From Eutreptiella sp. 'Long Island Sound 2002' (lineage: Eukaryota; Euglenozoa; Euglenophyceae; Eutreptiales; Eutreptiaceae), in NCBI GenBank assembly GCA_964036045.1, contig OZ038390.1, positions 37,690,974 through 37,754,973 on the forward strand: a stretch of DNA of 64,000 bases. The letters are read 5' to 3'. Below are positions 31,583 to 43,432 of this stretch, piece after piece. The notes beneath the pieces are model-generated. The model saw nothing but the letters and a program-made list of their open reading frames with translations. It was not told where the DNA came from and ran no database searches. The first letter of the stretch is position 1; every line of letters begins with the position of its first letter. The position numbers were made by a program, and so were the translations under genes.

Positions 31583-34500
31583 CAACACATACCCACACAC
31601 TTACAATATCCAACAAAAAGAAGCATCACTTGGTGCGTGGGTCAAAAAGGGACAGACACATATGCTCGCTGGAAAGAGCGGGGACTAGTGTGAATTTTAG
31701 GGGCAAATACTCATGCAAACTCAGCTAAGTCTTTCTTCCCACGATGTACTGCGTGCGACTGCATAGGGCTGAAGGTCGAGGGCGGAACGTGAGGGTCGAG
31801 TGTAGAGGTGCGGGTTGGCTAAATCCAGAGGTAAAGGGGGAGTGTGCGACCTGCTGGCACAAGGCAGCCTGCAGCGGTTGGGCATGAGTCTTTGGACAGC
31901 GTCTCTATCTCCGGCCACAGAGTCGCAGACAACGCATCTCTGATGCGCCCCTCCCCCTCCTCCGTGGCATCAGCATTCGGGGCCACAGGGTACGCGATCA
32001 GCTCCCATCCGTTCTGCACGGCCCATTCATGAGCTCGGCCTGAGATTCAGACGGAAGGGGGCCGGACAACGGCTCGCACTGGCGCGCGCCTGGCAGGCCC
32101 GCATCGCCCTCTGCAATGGCAGTCATACGCATCCCATAGCCCACCCACCCAACAACATGCCAGTCTACATCCAACATGCCCCCTCCTGGGCCTCCGGGAT
32201 ATACCTGTAGGCACAAGAACGTGCCCCGGGACCTGTCCCGGTGCCTCCAGGATACGTCTTGGGTGAGACGGTCAGGGCAGCCCCCGCCCGTATTTGTTGA
32301 TGCTCAGTACCAGACGAGGTTGAGCTTAGTAAAATGTGGAAAAACTTAGTAGAAACGAGGTAAAACTCAATAACAAAGTTTTAAATTTTTCTCAAAGAAT
32401 GTTTTTTAAAAAAATTCTAAAACAGTTGTTTTGTTTTACAAAGTCTAGAAAAAGGGCTTCCGGGTCATGCGTTGGCGGGGCGGCTGAGGCCCATTTTCCC
32501 CACTCCCCACGCCTCTTTCGCCAGTTGCTGACTAACTGTTTGCCAGGCAGCAGTACTCGGGGCCCCCCTCCGGTCGCATTCAGCACGTCGTAAAAAAGGG
32601 TAAACGCCACCAGTTTTGAGATATTAAGGTGGTAAAATGGGTGCCGGAAAACTTGGAAAAATGTACGGGCTGAGAATTAAAGATTCTTGGCCTTTACATT
32701 TTTCCAAGTTTTCTGAGGTGCCAACGATGCAGTTTTGCTTGCCCGCTGGGCCTGTGCCACCTGCCTGACGCAATCTCCTGCCCACACACAGACCACCACG
32801 CGTCGCCCCGGTCGCTATACTCTCACCCACGTGCACCAGCACACCTTCCAGGCCACTTGCAGCCTCCTCAGGATTCAGCATGAGGCACAGCCGGCGGTCA
32901 CTCGGCACGGTGCAGGTGCTTATGAAATTCTGCAGCGCATCCAGTGACTCCTGGAGGGGAAGTGATCCATGAAAATTCAATCGTGTCCAGTGCATGGGAA
33001 TGCGGCGTCAGCAAGTTTACACCAAAAGCCCCGCATTATCCGTCCGAAAATTGGAGGGGCAAGGGGCTAGGCGCCAGGCGGCCAAATACAGCGTCTATGT
33101 ACAGCCCATCGGTGGACAAACAGCCTGCAGCCGAAGGGCCCCTGGGGCGGAAGGGGCAGGGGTTGCCCTAAAGGCTGAATAGGTATGCCCTGGAGTTGGG
33201 GGGGGTGGGACTGGCTAGACTCAGACGAGATCCCTCTAATGCAGTGTCATCATTGTGGGGCAAGGGCGTCCTTTAGGAAGCATGTCGCTGACTCTGTGTT
33301 GAGGACGGCGATTAATGCCATCCGCTGCTGTACTTTGGCCAGGCGGCGGGGGGTCCCATCTTACGGGACACGGATGGTGTCTCTAGTAAACTCAGGATTT
33401 AAACACCATCGCTCCATGTGACTCCCCAACGGATGCGCCATGCAACACGTGTAAGCACTCCTTGAAGGGCGTGAAGCATGGCCCTGTCTACCGAGGACAA
33501 TGCACCAAGCGAGACACGTCACTTCAACGAGCCATCCACAAAGGATATGCAGCATGAAACTGCCAATTGAGGACAATGCACCATGCAACACGTATGATCA
33601 CAAATGAGCACTCCGCAAGATCAGGGCCCTGCCTACTGAATACAAGGCCGACACCCAACCACTCCCAGCACCCTGTGGTCTGCCCTGAGTAAACCATTCC
33701 TTTAAAAAAAAACGAAAAGAGAAGAGGAAAAAGAGACGTAAAAAGAAAACTCAGATGTGTAAAATCATTCGCTGGCGTTCAACACCAAGGCAGGGTACCA
33801 TGATGCTGTGGACAGAGCCCTTTCCCATGGAATGCCACAGAGGACATGTCAAGGCTTCAGCTCCATCCCATCTCAAGCCAATCCCCCCCTAAGGCTACCC
33901 CCCCCCCCACACACACTTAAAACTTTTAAAATGGGAGCCAACCCCCCCACCAAAGGAAAATGGCGGATGCCCCAGCCGGGAAACCCATGTTGCTGGCGTG
34001 CCATCCGTCAAATATGCGGTGCCACTCGCCTGGCGTACGGGTGCCAGCGCCCAGAGTCAGCAGCAACGACGACGTGCGTTGGAGGAAACGCGAAGCAGTA
34101 CCTCTTTCTTTGCGTCGAATATCAAAACAACGGCCTGAAACAATCCCATCAAAACGGAACACTCCAGGACCTCCGGGGCCCCTGCAATGCGCATTGAATA
34201 GAAATTCACATCGGCATTGTAGTACTTCGTCCGGAGGCAGCAGGTGTCGAAACCCTGGAGGCAACCCCACTTGGGGCTTTCGAACGGCACTTTGGTTCTA
34301 AAAATGTGAGCGGCCCATGAACAGGTCAACCTCCACCCACAGGACTTGGTGCAAGCCTCCACACAGACCCTTGGCACCACTGCTTTGGGCCTCTGTCCAA
34401 CACGTCCACCAGTCGCTTCCGAGCTCACTCAAGGCACGTAACTGACACCAGTTGCTTTTCTATTTTTCGGCGCACCCGTCGGAAGGCGAACCACTACAAA

Positions 34501-37365
34501 CACCCTGCCTGCCATCACTGCCAGGCAGGATCAACGCAGAGTTTTGTCTGTGCGTCTCCCAAATGCACGGACACAGGGAAGAGGATGGGGTGGGGTTGGG
34601 GGTGGGAGGTCATAGAATGGGTTGGCTGCCTAGGACCCTCCATAGCCCCCCCCCCCCCAATGGGTCTCGTCTTCATACTACAGTCCAAGAAGATTTGCCA
34701 AACGCCAATATAACCAAACAAAATACCACACAAAAGTACCACAGATCCCATCCAATTCTGGTGATCTCATTTGTCATTCTTGCATATTCTTTGTGCTTTT
34801 TCTGTCATGGATCAACATGCTGTCCCAAATATCAGTGCATTATCGCCGGAGTGAAGGCACAGACATTGGGTTACGGATTTGTAAGTGCACAATTGCGATG
34901 ATGAGGCCGTTGTCTGTGTCTCATGTACCTACCCTTCGTAAGCACATTATGCTTTGTTCTCTGCTGCCGTTGAAGATCCTAGTGGACCCCATTGTTGCCG
35001 CTGGGATTCCACAAGCGATTTGGGGCGATGTTCCATCCATTGGCCCAATGAAGGGCTCCATGGATTCACCCATTGGCCCCAAGAAGGCAAACGGGTGAAG
35101 TGAGGGGGGCGGCCTGTTCGACTATTGACACCCGACTGTGTGCGAAAACTTTTGGGGGTCTGGAAGGGGGAGGGGGGGGGGTTGTAGGTTGGGGGGTTTG
35201 GGAGGGCGCCGCGGGGGAGTATAGGGGGGGGGAGTTCCGGGGGGTTTGGGGGGGGGGTCAGGTACCTCCGAACAGTTGGGTATGCGGCCCACATAGCCTG
35301 ACTCACGCACTGCCCCTACCCAAATGGATAGGGTGCCATCAGCTTGGGTATTTTTGGCAATGGGTACCAAAAACCTCAGGGGGAAGGGAGGCGTTCATGG
35401 GGTGAGGTGGATCTTTGGTGAAATGGACGTTGGGTTCAACATTATCGCAGCCCGGCGGCAAGTGGGGAGAGATCAGTATGGCTACATCACCTCCGGGGTC
35501 CCCATAGTGGGGATAGGTCAAAGTGGTTCCAACTAAGCATACTATGCACTACTCTTGAAATACCCAATGTGAGCTGAGCATTTTGAGTATACACACATAG
35601 GGGAGATGAACAATTTAACTCCATATGATGCGCCCGGAAAAAATTCTTTAGTGCCTATGGCGCCACTACTTTTCCCAAAAATGTCAATTTGGCGAAAGAC
35701 GTGTTCGAAAACTGGGGGGGTCCGGAAGGGGGGGGTGTGACCTAATTAAAAAACAGACAAATGCAAACCAGAGGTAATGCACTCCACAGTCAGGCATAAG
35801 TGCATCTTTATTCTGCCCCCCTCGGGGTAAAGCTAATCAAAGGACATTGTGATTGCGATGCTCTGACTGCATGCAAGTGCCTCACTTGCGGTCAATATGT
35901 ATGTGATGGTTGTTGGGAGGACGAAACCACACTTCTGTGTGGTGCACTGCGGTTTGACAACAATTGGGGACATTTTGCATTTGCATGTCACTGAGCTTAG
36001 CTCAGGCAGGGTGGCGTCCCCTTTCCAGAAGGTCCAAGAAAAATAAAATAGAAACAAAGGGCTTGCCATAAAAAGAGGCCCAGTATGCTGATTTTCACCT
36101 TTGGTGATATTTGCAATACGCTGTCATATCGTCGGGTATGGCTCGGCACTGCCACTGTCAGACTTCTTGGCCTCCTAATTACCTTGTGCTCCCGTTTCCG
36201 GGTCCGGATCGGGATTCAGACTTTCCTTATCAGTGGCATCAACACGTGAATCCCAGAGGCCAGCCCAACACTGCTGTTGCCGGCTCTGGCTTTGTTCATC
36301 CGCCAGTGCCTCTTCCTGATCAATGTTGGCCAGTAGTTCTGTACTCACCCGGCCACACTGTCCCATTGGGCGCACGCATTGTGCCCCCTGGGGACTCGGG
36401 CTTTCTTCTTCAGTGGCCTGAGCCCCCCCAGACCCCAAGCGTATGGGCATTGCCCTGCGAGGAACTCCTTGTGGGATCTCCCCTATGCGGTCCTCTGGGG
36501 GGGCGACGGACGTGGCAGGCGCCCGCTGCCATTGGCGAACTGATTTGGAAATCTGACTCAGAGCCGCGGCCTCCAACAGACGCCAGCCGCGCAGCAGGAT
36601 ACGCCTTCTCGGGCGTGAACAGCTGTCCCTTGGAGGGCAGGCCCCCGACTTGCGGCTGGCGCCCCGCGAAGTGCGGAAGCAGCATTGCAGTTTAGATGGG
36701 CAGCCTGGTCCATGCGGACCACCCGTGTTATCCTCCTCCGATCGTCTGGTGTAGTCTGCGTCTTCGGTAATGCAAAGCCGCCTGGTCCAGCCCCTGAGTC
36801 TGACTTGTGAAGTGGAACATCCCCCCTCCACACCCACGCTTCCATCCCCCGTCCCAGCCCTCCCAGCTCCTCCGAGCTCTCCACCCTGTGGCCCAATGGA
36901 GTTGGCATCCCACGTGACCGGGCCAAACGACAGTGGGAGGTCGCGGATGCAGCAGCGGCGGCCACGGGCGCACGCACGCGGTCCAGAAGCGCGCAACACT
37001 GGCACACCTTTGATCACCGAACACACGCCCCAGAACGTCGTCCACAACCCGCGCATCGGCGTCGCCCGTGACGAACAACGCCCGATTTGCGCCCGGCCCG
37101 AGGGCTTCGGAAGCGTCACTGCGCTCCGGCTGCGGTTGCGCGCCCCCCTGGCCCTCGGAGTCCTGCGCGCACGAGGGAGAGCTTTGTGCGGTGTCTGCGC
37201 CCTTTGCAGGGCTGGAGGAGGTCAAAAAGCCACCGCTTAGCCCTGCGAAAGGGGCATCGTCGGCACTTTTCTGAGATGCGCCTCCGCCCACTTTGGCGGA
37301 TGGCTTCGCTTTCGAGGCAGCGGCCTTTTTGGGTGGCTTTTGCGTCAGAAACCCACTCTTCATTC
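28619..37365 (-). CDS. AAGAB/p34-like adaptin-binding protein, copy D (5 exons, gene-level entry)
   Basis: Exons in order: 37,365-36,974 (end tentative), 34,254-34,102, 32,950-32,845, 32,039-31,851 and 28,824-28,619, joining in phases 0, 0, 1, 1. About 347 residues, close to the family's usual 300 or so. Exon 1 has a charged leader then a strand-loop-helix at the P-loop position without a P-loop (ALFVTGDADARVVDDVLGRV). Exon 2 has TKYYNADVNFYS and FQAVVLIFDAKKE, exon 3 the following helix and LCLMLN, exon 4 EWAVQNGWELIAYP and GRIRDALSATLWPE, and exon 5 FEKEMESFDQIYDQIL with LPEETRRQRAEAL. These match AAGAB segment by segment. AAGAB is a cytosolic chaperone that binds adaptin subunits during AP-1 and AP-2 assembly; that role is inferred here from family only. 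Confidence 0.78.
29207..29270 (+). other. tRNA-like element (A box and B box)
   Basis: A-box-like TGGCCGAATGG (29,206-29,216) and a perfect B-box core GGTTCGAACCC (29,249-29,259). The ends GGCCGAA and TGCGGCC pair with one mismatch, as an acceptor stem would. CTGAC/GTTGG brackets a T-rich loop where the anticodon should be. The T stem is poorly paired, so this looks like a degenerate tRNA or a tRNA-derived SINE head rather than a working tRNA. Confidence 0.4.
29300..29370 (-). other. Second tRNA-like element, inverted relative to the first
   Basis: On the minus strand, CCGCAGACTTTTAGGTCGGC leads into GGTTCGAATC (29,318-29,309). It shares the CCGC[AT]GACTTTT and GG-TTCGAA-C frame with the plus-strand element 50 bp away. 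The D-arm side (AGTCAAACAGTAAGGCA) is tRNA-like and the T stem is again weak. Confidence 0.4.
31851..32039 (-). CDS. AAGAB-like copy D exon 4
   Basis: 189 bp, acceptor AATCTCAG|GC (phase 1), donor CCAGCAG|GTCGCA (phase 1). Encodes HEWAVQNGWELIAYP, an acidic stretch and GRIRDALSATLWPE. Confidence 0.78.
32845..32950 (-). CDS. AAGAB-like copy D exon 3
   Basis: 106 bp, acceptor CCCCTCCAG|GAG, donor GGAAG|GTGTGC. Encodes ESLDALQNFI and RRLCLMLNPEEA, aligning with the helix and strand after the F-D block. Confidence 0.78.
32951..34101. other. Intron 2 of copy D
   Basis: Nothing recognised. A plus-strand frame near 33,185-33,420 has a CHHC-type cysteine pair but no other support. Confidence 0.4.
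34102..34254 (-). CDS. AAGAB-like copy D exon 2
   Basis: 51 codons, acceptor GCCTCCAG|GGT, donor AAAGAG|GTACTG. It encodes CCLRTKYYNADVNFYSMR and the buried strand FQAVVLIFDAKK, two of the best-conserved AAGAB blocks. Confidence 0.82.
34255..36973. other. Intron 1 of copy D
   Basis: G-rich blocks at 35,145-35,260 and 35,707-35,740 share GAAAACT-Tn-GGGGGTC-GGAAGGGGG. A plus-strand cysteine-rich frame at 35,800-35,994 (CDCDALTACKCLTCGQYVC) could be a transposon fragment. No exon of copy D was identified here. Confidence 0.4.
36974..37365 (-). CDS. AAGAB-like copy D exon 1
   Basis: Begins after an acceptor-like CTGTTCGCAG with GA-ATG, so the ATG at 37,363 is either the start or an internal Met. 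The leader MKSGFLTQKPPKKAAASKAK is basic and a second SGGFL motif follows about 50 residues later. The glycine-rich loop is TGDADARV with no GK. The 3' end is chosen at TGC|GTGCGC because it keeps phase with exon 2; other GTs lie close by. Confidence 0.6.
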
Positions 37366-40154
37366 CTGCGAACAGCCCTGCAACAACAGCAGCGTGAGCA
37401 CTGCCGCGGCACTGTTGAGGGATCACCAAAGCGGGTACTGGTGGTTGGAAAGCAATGAGGGGGCAAGGTCTAGTGGTTACAAAACGGTTGAAATGGCGTT
37501 GAGGCTGGACGGGAGCAATGAGCCATGACCCAAAGCAGTGGGGTCCACCCTCCCCCCGTTCAAGGCAGCCATGCCTACAGGGATGAGGAGGCCCTTTAAC
37601 ACAGTAACAATACACGGTACCGTCACATGGGAAATGAAAACCCATGTTATCAGGGTCCTGGGCTTCAACAAAATAGAGCACCCTCAAATGAACTCATGAA
37701 CAACTATGAATCTGCTGTGGAAGGAGGTGGCATCACAGCACCTTTTCAAGGTCGCCCTAAAGTCCATCTGACCAGGATTGTGCTACTTGGGTCCAAACCC
37801 CTTCCCTGCGGATGCAACCAAAACCTTCCTAGTGGAAAAAATCAAATGCATACAAGAACATTTTTTCTGCATGAATTGTGGTGCACAAACCCTTGGATCT
37901 CGGACTTCCTCCCCCTACCAAGGCACAAGCCTTGGGTTGACCCTTTTCGGAATACACTTTGTTCCGGGGGCTAGGAACCCATTGCACTGCACACTGTTTG
38001 CCCTGTTCAATGTAGCCACTTCTGAAAACCCCTTCTTACCTGGTGCAACCTCAAGTGCATCCATGGGGCAGGGTTTCCCTGGAAAATCTGGGTGCATACT
38101 GACACTGCTTACTACTTTTGATTGGTGATTTGGGCTGTCCTCACCCTCACTCAATAGCCCAAGTGCCCAATTCCCAAGGCTGGATCAAACACACCCTGTG
38201 CATCTGTTGTGCGCCCTCTTCATGTAAATTCATGTACAGTTGCAGCATGCCCATCGCAGTGTAGGCGTGCTAGAGGGTAAGGATACTTAGCTGTGAAAAA
38301 TGTTACCTGTGTACAAAAAAATCGTCAATGTAAGTCATTTGTTGTTTGCCATAAGGTCGTGTATTTTTTTTTTGCTGTGGAGTCGTGCAATTTTTAAAAA
38401 AAAATCGGAACAGCCAAAAAAAAACGCATTGCGAGTAATTGTTTTTTTCACTATAAAAGCAAGAAAATTTTTTTCGGATGATGCGTCTATCACAACATGT
38501 ACAATTGCCAGTTCCGTACAAGAACCCATAGCAACCTCGAATCCACAAAGCACAAGGTACTCTGTGTGGCCACCAATTAAAGTGACTCGGCCAATATAGT
38601 CGCAAGTTTATACCTCCACCTCTTTCGCACCGTAGCAGAGGTGTATGCCTGAAGAGAAGGTGGAACTCGGTCAATACAATTACAAGTTTATACCTCCACC
38701 TCTTTGGCACCATAGCAGAGTTGGATGCCTGAAGAGGTGTACGCTGAAGGAAAAAAGTAGTTGGTGCTTCATTGATCAACTACTAGATATGAATCACAGC
38801 ATCAGCTATCCATTGGAGTAGCAGGACACACTCCTCCCATTTCATCCCCAACCTGGTTTATACATTGCGAGTTCAAACGGATGCTTTCCACAGCCCGGGA
38901 TGAAGCAGTGCGCATCATTGTAATCCGCTTGCCACCTTGGGTGCTCCTTATGCTTTGACTTGGAATGGCTTGGTACCATGTGCACCATTGGTGAAGAGAA
39001 GAAGCTTCAGAGGGATAGAACACAAAATGAATATGGAAAAAATGGTATATCACAGCATCAGTTTATGTCAAAAACTGCCTATGTGTATGCACAACTTCAC
39101 TTTCCCTCTTCTCAGATAATTTCCCAAATTGCATGCTGCAAGGCACGCTGCAGGACCCACACAATAAGCACCCACGGTGGCCACTACAGTGCAGATGAAT
39201 GGGCTTTGTGGAAAGCCTTGATACCTTCTTTTCTTGGCAAACCCAAAGCAGACCCAGGCTGCCCTCTCTTTGTTGGCTTGGGGATCCACTGGGCTCTAGA
39301 CCCGAAACAGCTTTCGAGACACCCCCTTCCCTCCCTGCTAGTAAACAAACAGGGGGAACGCCCCTGCCTTAATCAACCATACCATACGTATGCTGGCTGC
39401 AGCCCATGCATACCCAGGACGTTCACCTCTGTGTCCCAATACGAGGTGAAGGCCAACGACCCTAAGAGTCTATCGGCGCTGCCGCTGAACGCTCTGCGTT
39501 CATTGGTCGACGTTCCTCCTGATGATGGAGGAGGCCCTGGGGACAGTGATGATAGTCACTTCAGTGGGGTGTACACACGTTCCGGAGAATAGTAGGGTGC
39601 ATCTTGATAGTTTCGTTTGGTAATTGGTGATTTTCATGTCCCCAGCCCTTTATGAAGAGCCATAGAAAGTCAAATAAATATTGGCACCCTTGTGCTACAG
39701 TTACCAAAAGCTGCAGAGTGTGCCCATGATGTGTATGACTCTGACAGTGGTAGCCTACAGGGAGATGTTGTCATTCATTGGGACAAGTAGACCGGGGCAA
39801 TACAAAATGAAAAAGAAGATGAGATCAGTTTTACACGATTATCTGATGAATAGCTGTTGACCCATCTTACCCATGCATCTGATGCCGTGCCAAAGAATTG
39901 ACACCCATTGCAGCTTTCAAGGCATTTTGCCAATTTATTTTGTCCCTTTTGTGCAGTGTGCCGACGGCAACGGAATGTAGACGAGGTCACAGCCCCGTAA
40001 CTTCTGTCAAGGGCAGATCAAGTCTACCGATTAGGGGGGGGGGGAGCACATGCGCAAGTGGCCGGGAGGTGACGGGCCTGAAGGGGACTACAGGCAGCAG
40101 ACCTCCACATCCCCACTTGAGCAACACGCTGGTTCAGCTGTGCGTTGGACAGAC
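37366..40154. other. Between copies D and C: no complete gene recognised
   Basis: Holds the 78-bp tandem duplication at 38,583-38,740 and T/A-rich tracts near 38,365-38,480. Plus-strand frames at 37,770-37,990 (with CMNCG) and 38,960-39,592 look partly protein-like but match no family I know. A C-terminal exon for copy C was expected here and not found. Confidence 0.4.
38583..38740. repeat. Tandem duplication, about 78-bp unit
   Basis: ACTCGG-CAATA-...-CAAGTTTATACCTCCACCTC followed by TAGCAGAG and ATGCCTGAAGAG occurs twice in direct order. Confidence 0.85.
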
Positions 40155-40328
40155 CTGAGGAAGAGGCATCACCCCCGGATTTTTTTGGTGCAGGACGTTT
40201 AGGATCACGGGACCGCTCGCTCGGCGTTGGGGTCGAATCTGACGAGGTGGGCAAAGGAATCAAATCCTGCGCCATCTGCATTGATGGCCACTTGGTGTAC
40301 TGCAACGCCTCATACAGCCTGTGCACAC
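40155..40328 (-). CDS. AAGAB-like copy C exon 4
   Basis: 174 bp, acceptor CTCCTCAG|GT, phase 1 at both ends. Encodes VHRLYEALQYTKWPSMQ and a Ser/Pro/Lys-rich linker. Confidence 0.75.
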
Positions 40329-42962
40329 CTGAGGAGGCGGAAATCCCAAACTTGTGGCCCCTTGTGGAGCATTGGGGTCAAGAGGAAAGGGGGGGGGGGG
40401 CAAGGAGAGGGCACCAGGTTCAATTCTCAAACACATTCATTTTGACTGCCCATTAAATGTTGAGCATTCTGAAGATGCAAAAAGGGGGGGGGGCTTCTAT
40501 ACCGGTTGGTTGGGCACCATGTAGTACAACGGTGTCCGTGCCATGTCTTCTGTATGACCTGTTTGTTGATTGAGGTCAGCTGTGGATGGGGGTGGGGGTG
40601 GGGGGCAGTTTGTGAGGAACGAGCTTTGAGAAAGGACTGGGGTGCTGCAGGGACCGCGAAAAAAAAGAAATCCGAACATGATCTGGGGTGCTGCAGGAGG
40701 TAAGAGGGGGAGGAGAGGGGGGGGGGGGGGCGCAACACAAAAACCTGAAAATGATCACTGCGCGTCGCTAAAAAAAAAAACATTTTGAGGCACATATGTT
40801 GGGGTGTGGAGCTGTTGACAGCCTTGGACCAAAGGTGCCAAACTTGGCAGTTTGTCTCCCTGGCACCTTCAGCGCAGTGCTGAAACCCAAAACGCATCGT
40901 GTCATTTTACATCGTTCTTGTTCGTTCCAGCCCCGGGGAGGCCGCCAGGACCCGCCCCGTCCTTGCGCCTCGTGCGAGGGCTGAAACCTCGGGTGAGCAG
41001 GCCGACCTTTCTGTGAAATCGCCCAACGGGTCGGTTGTAGTCCGTCAACTGGAGTTCCCTTGTGGGTGCGGGTACGCCGGTGATTTTCTTGCGTGGTATT
41101 GCAGCGGGAAGACTGCCACACCTGCCACACCTCAGCAGTCCATTGAGAAGAGAGGCGCAGTGGTTTTCCCCCCCACAGTATCAGACGGACCCTCCTCATC
41201 CTGCAGCCTGCATCGGGCCCTGAATGGGCGCATGATTGGGGCTTGTCCTGGACGAGAGTGTGCACTCTGCATGGCAACGACTCCTCGTCCGGCCCGGGAC
41301 CTGATTTCGCATTGGATCAACAAGGCGTCCTTTGTCCGTCACGCACCCACTTGTGTGGGCAATGGAGCAATCCCAAGCAGAGTTCCCAGTCCCCGTGGCT
41401 GGCTCCATCATCCCGCGGCTCCGAGTGCCTTCCCCATACCGCCCAAAATGCTGGGCCTTGGGTGCCGCTGTCCTTGGGGACACCCGGGGCCATTTTTGTG
41501 CTGCAGTGTCGTGCACCGTGATGTGCTTGAGCGGGGTGAAGGGGGGAATCAGGGTGGAAAGGGGGGGGGGGCAGGGCGTTGCTTGAGCGGAGGGGGGAGG
41601 GGGGAGGGGGTCCACGGGAGGGAGGGAGGGAGGGGGTCCAGGGGCGGGAGCCCCCCCCCCCCTGCCGGAATGAACCATATTGACCAGGAATTGCAAAAAT
41701 GCGACCCATTCAGCATATACATTTGTCATAATGTCTGAACACAGGTAGTCAAATCATCTTTTTGGGTCCATACATTGTGCCCTCACCTAAACACCACCAG
41801 GCAACACAAACAGGAAACACGGTGGAATGCTCATTGCTATCAAATTGTTTGCCGAAGATCAATCAGAGTTGGACTCACCTGAGCTGGATGTATCGCGGTA
41901 GCACCAGTTCCGCATCCCCGATTTGACACACTGCCAATTTTTCGATTCAAGCACGACCCTGGGGTTGGGGTTGCACATGTCCCGGAGGCACACAAATACA
42001 GCACAACAACACCTGTAGTCGCCTCATCTGCCAGCATTGACTTGCTTGCAACTGCCTCCATAGCATCACTGTCCATGTACGGCACAAAGACGCATTCGAA
42101 TTGCCTCGCGATGAACCAATCGTGGATATCAGGGGGTATCTCATCCTGCGAACGGGCAGACAATGGCCACCACATTCAAATACATTGATTGATATCGCCG
42201 GGGCGTATTGGTTTGGGCCGAGTCATCAGCTGCAGTCATGTCCACAATGGTTTGGTGTGTGCATGCTGTGTTTGCATGAACGGGGGCCAACTGCGGTGAG
42301 GGTATGGTTTGCAATGGGGTGGGTGGTGTGCGGTGCTTTGTATTGGCTACGGACCGGTGTTGCCTAATGGTTGCCGTGGTGCTTGGATGCCCAGATGTTG
42401 TCGCCATACAGCAGAGCAAGATGATAGTCGTGCACACGGACATGCCACGACCCCACACACGCGATAACCATGAACAGCGTAATGGCAGAGGGCCAGAAAA
42501 AGAAATCATAATCCCCGGCCGCTGTATGTAGACAGCACGAGGCGCCCAACCAGCCGGAGGCGCAGGGGACACACGTGTACACACGCACAGACAGCAGAAA
42601 CGTCAGCCACAACCGCAGTGTGAGTGCGTTGTCCGGGAAGAGACCCCAGCCTCAGACAGGGATTTAGGAGCAGCGTGGAACTGGGCAATACAGATAGCCT
42701 CGAGGAGAATCGAGGAGGTGTGTGACAGAGCCGTCCATCTGGTGCCAACTGGGATCGATTCGCTCGAAGGAACCGCTGATCAAGCGGCATTGGCGAACCA
42801 TACGCACACATGGTAAGCACGACAGACAGGCAGCAGTCAAGGCCTCAGCGCACAAATTCTCGTCAGGTGCAGCGTCAAAACAAAAGCATGTTCAAACGCA
42901 GCACTTAGCGTCTTTCTGCAACGAGGACAGTAGGACGGTCAGCAGCTTCGGTGGCGCCTGCC

Positions 42963-43054
<92 letters not shown>

Positions 43055-43252
43055 GAGAACCGCAAGACAAGAACAAAGCAAGAACAGCAGAGCTGTCCAA
43101 TACGTCTTTCGGTCTGATGAAGAAGCAGTACATACGAGACATGTTCAGTGCAGTATGAAGCAAAGAACGGTGCTCTCCCCAGACCTCAAGTGAGCCCGTG
43201 TTCTACTTACGCCACAGCCTAAATTTATTGTGTGCTGGGTGCATCCACCCCG

Positions 43253-43336
<84 letters not shown>

Positions 43337-43379
43337 GAAAATGGTACGAGAAAACAGTAAGCATGGACGGGGGAGGAAC

Positions 43380-43432
<53 letters not shown>

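Larger units (their letters stand above)
28825..31850. other. Intron 4 of copy D, about 3 kb
   Basis: Contains the paired tRNA-like elements at 29,207-29,370, C and G tracts at about 29,412, 30,277, 30,907 and 31,086, and a CA-rich tract at 31,550-31,580. No coding exon recognised. Confidence 0.5.

Noticed and set aside
35800-35994. Cysteine-rich zinc-finger gene on the plus strand
   Set aside because: Only 64 codons, no start context or partner exon, and the cysteine spacing matches no finger class I can name; kept only as a remark in the intron entry.
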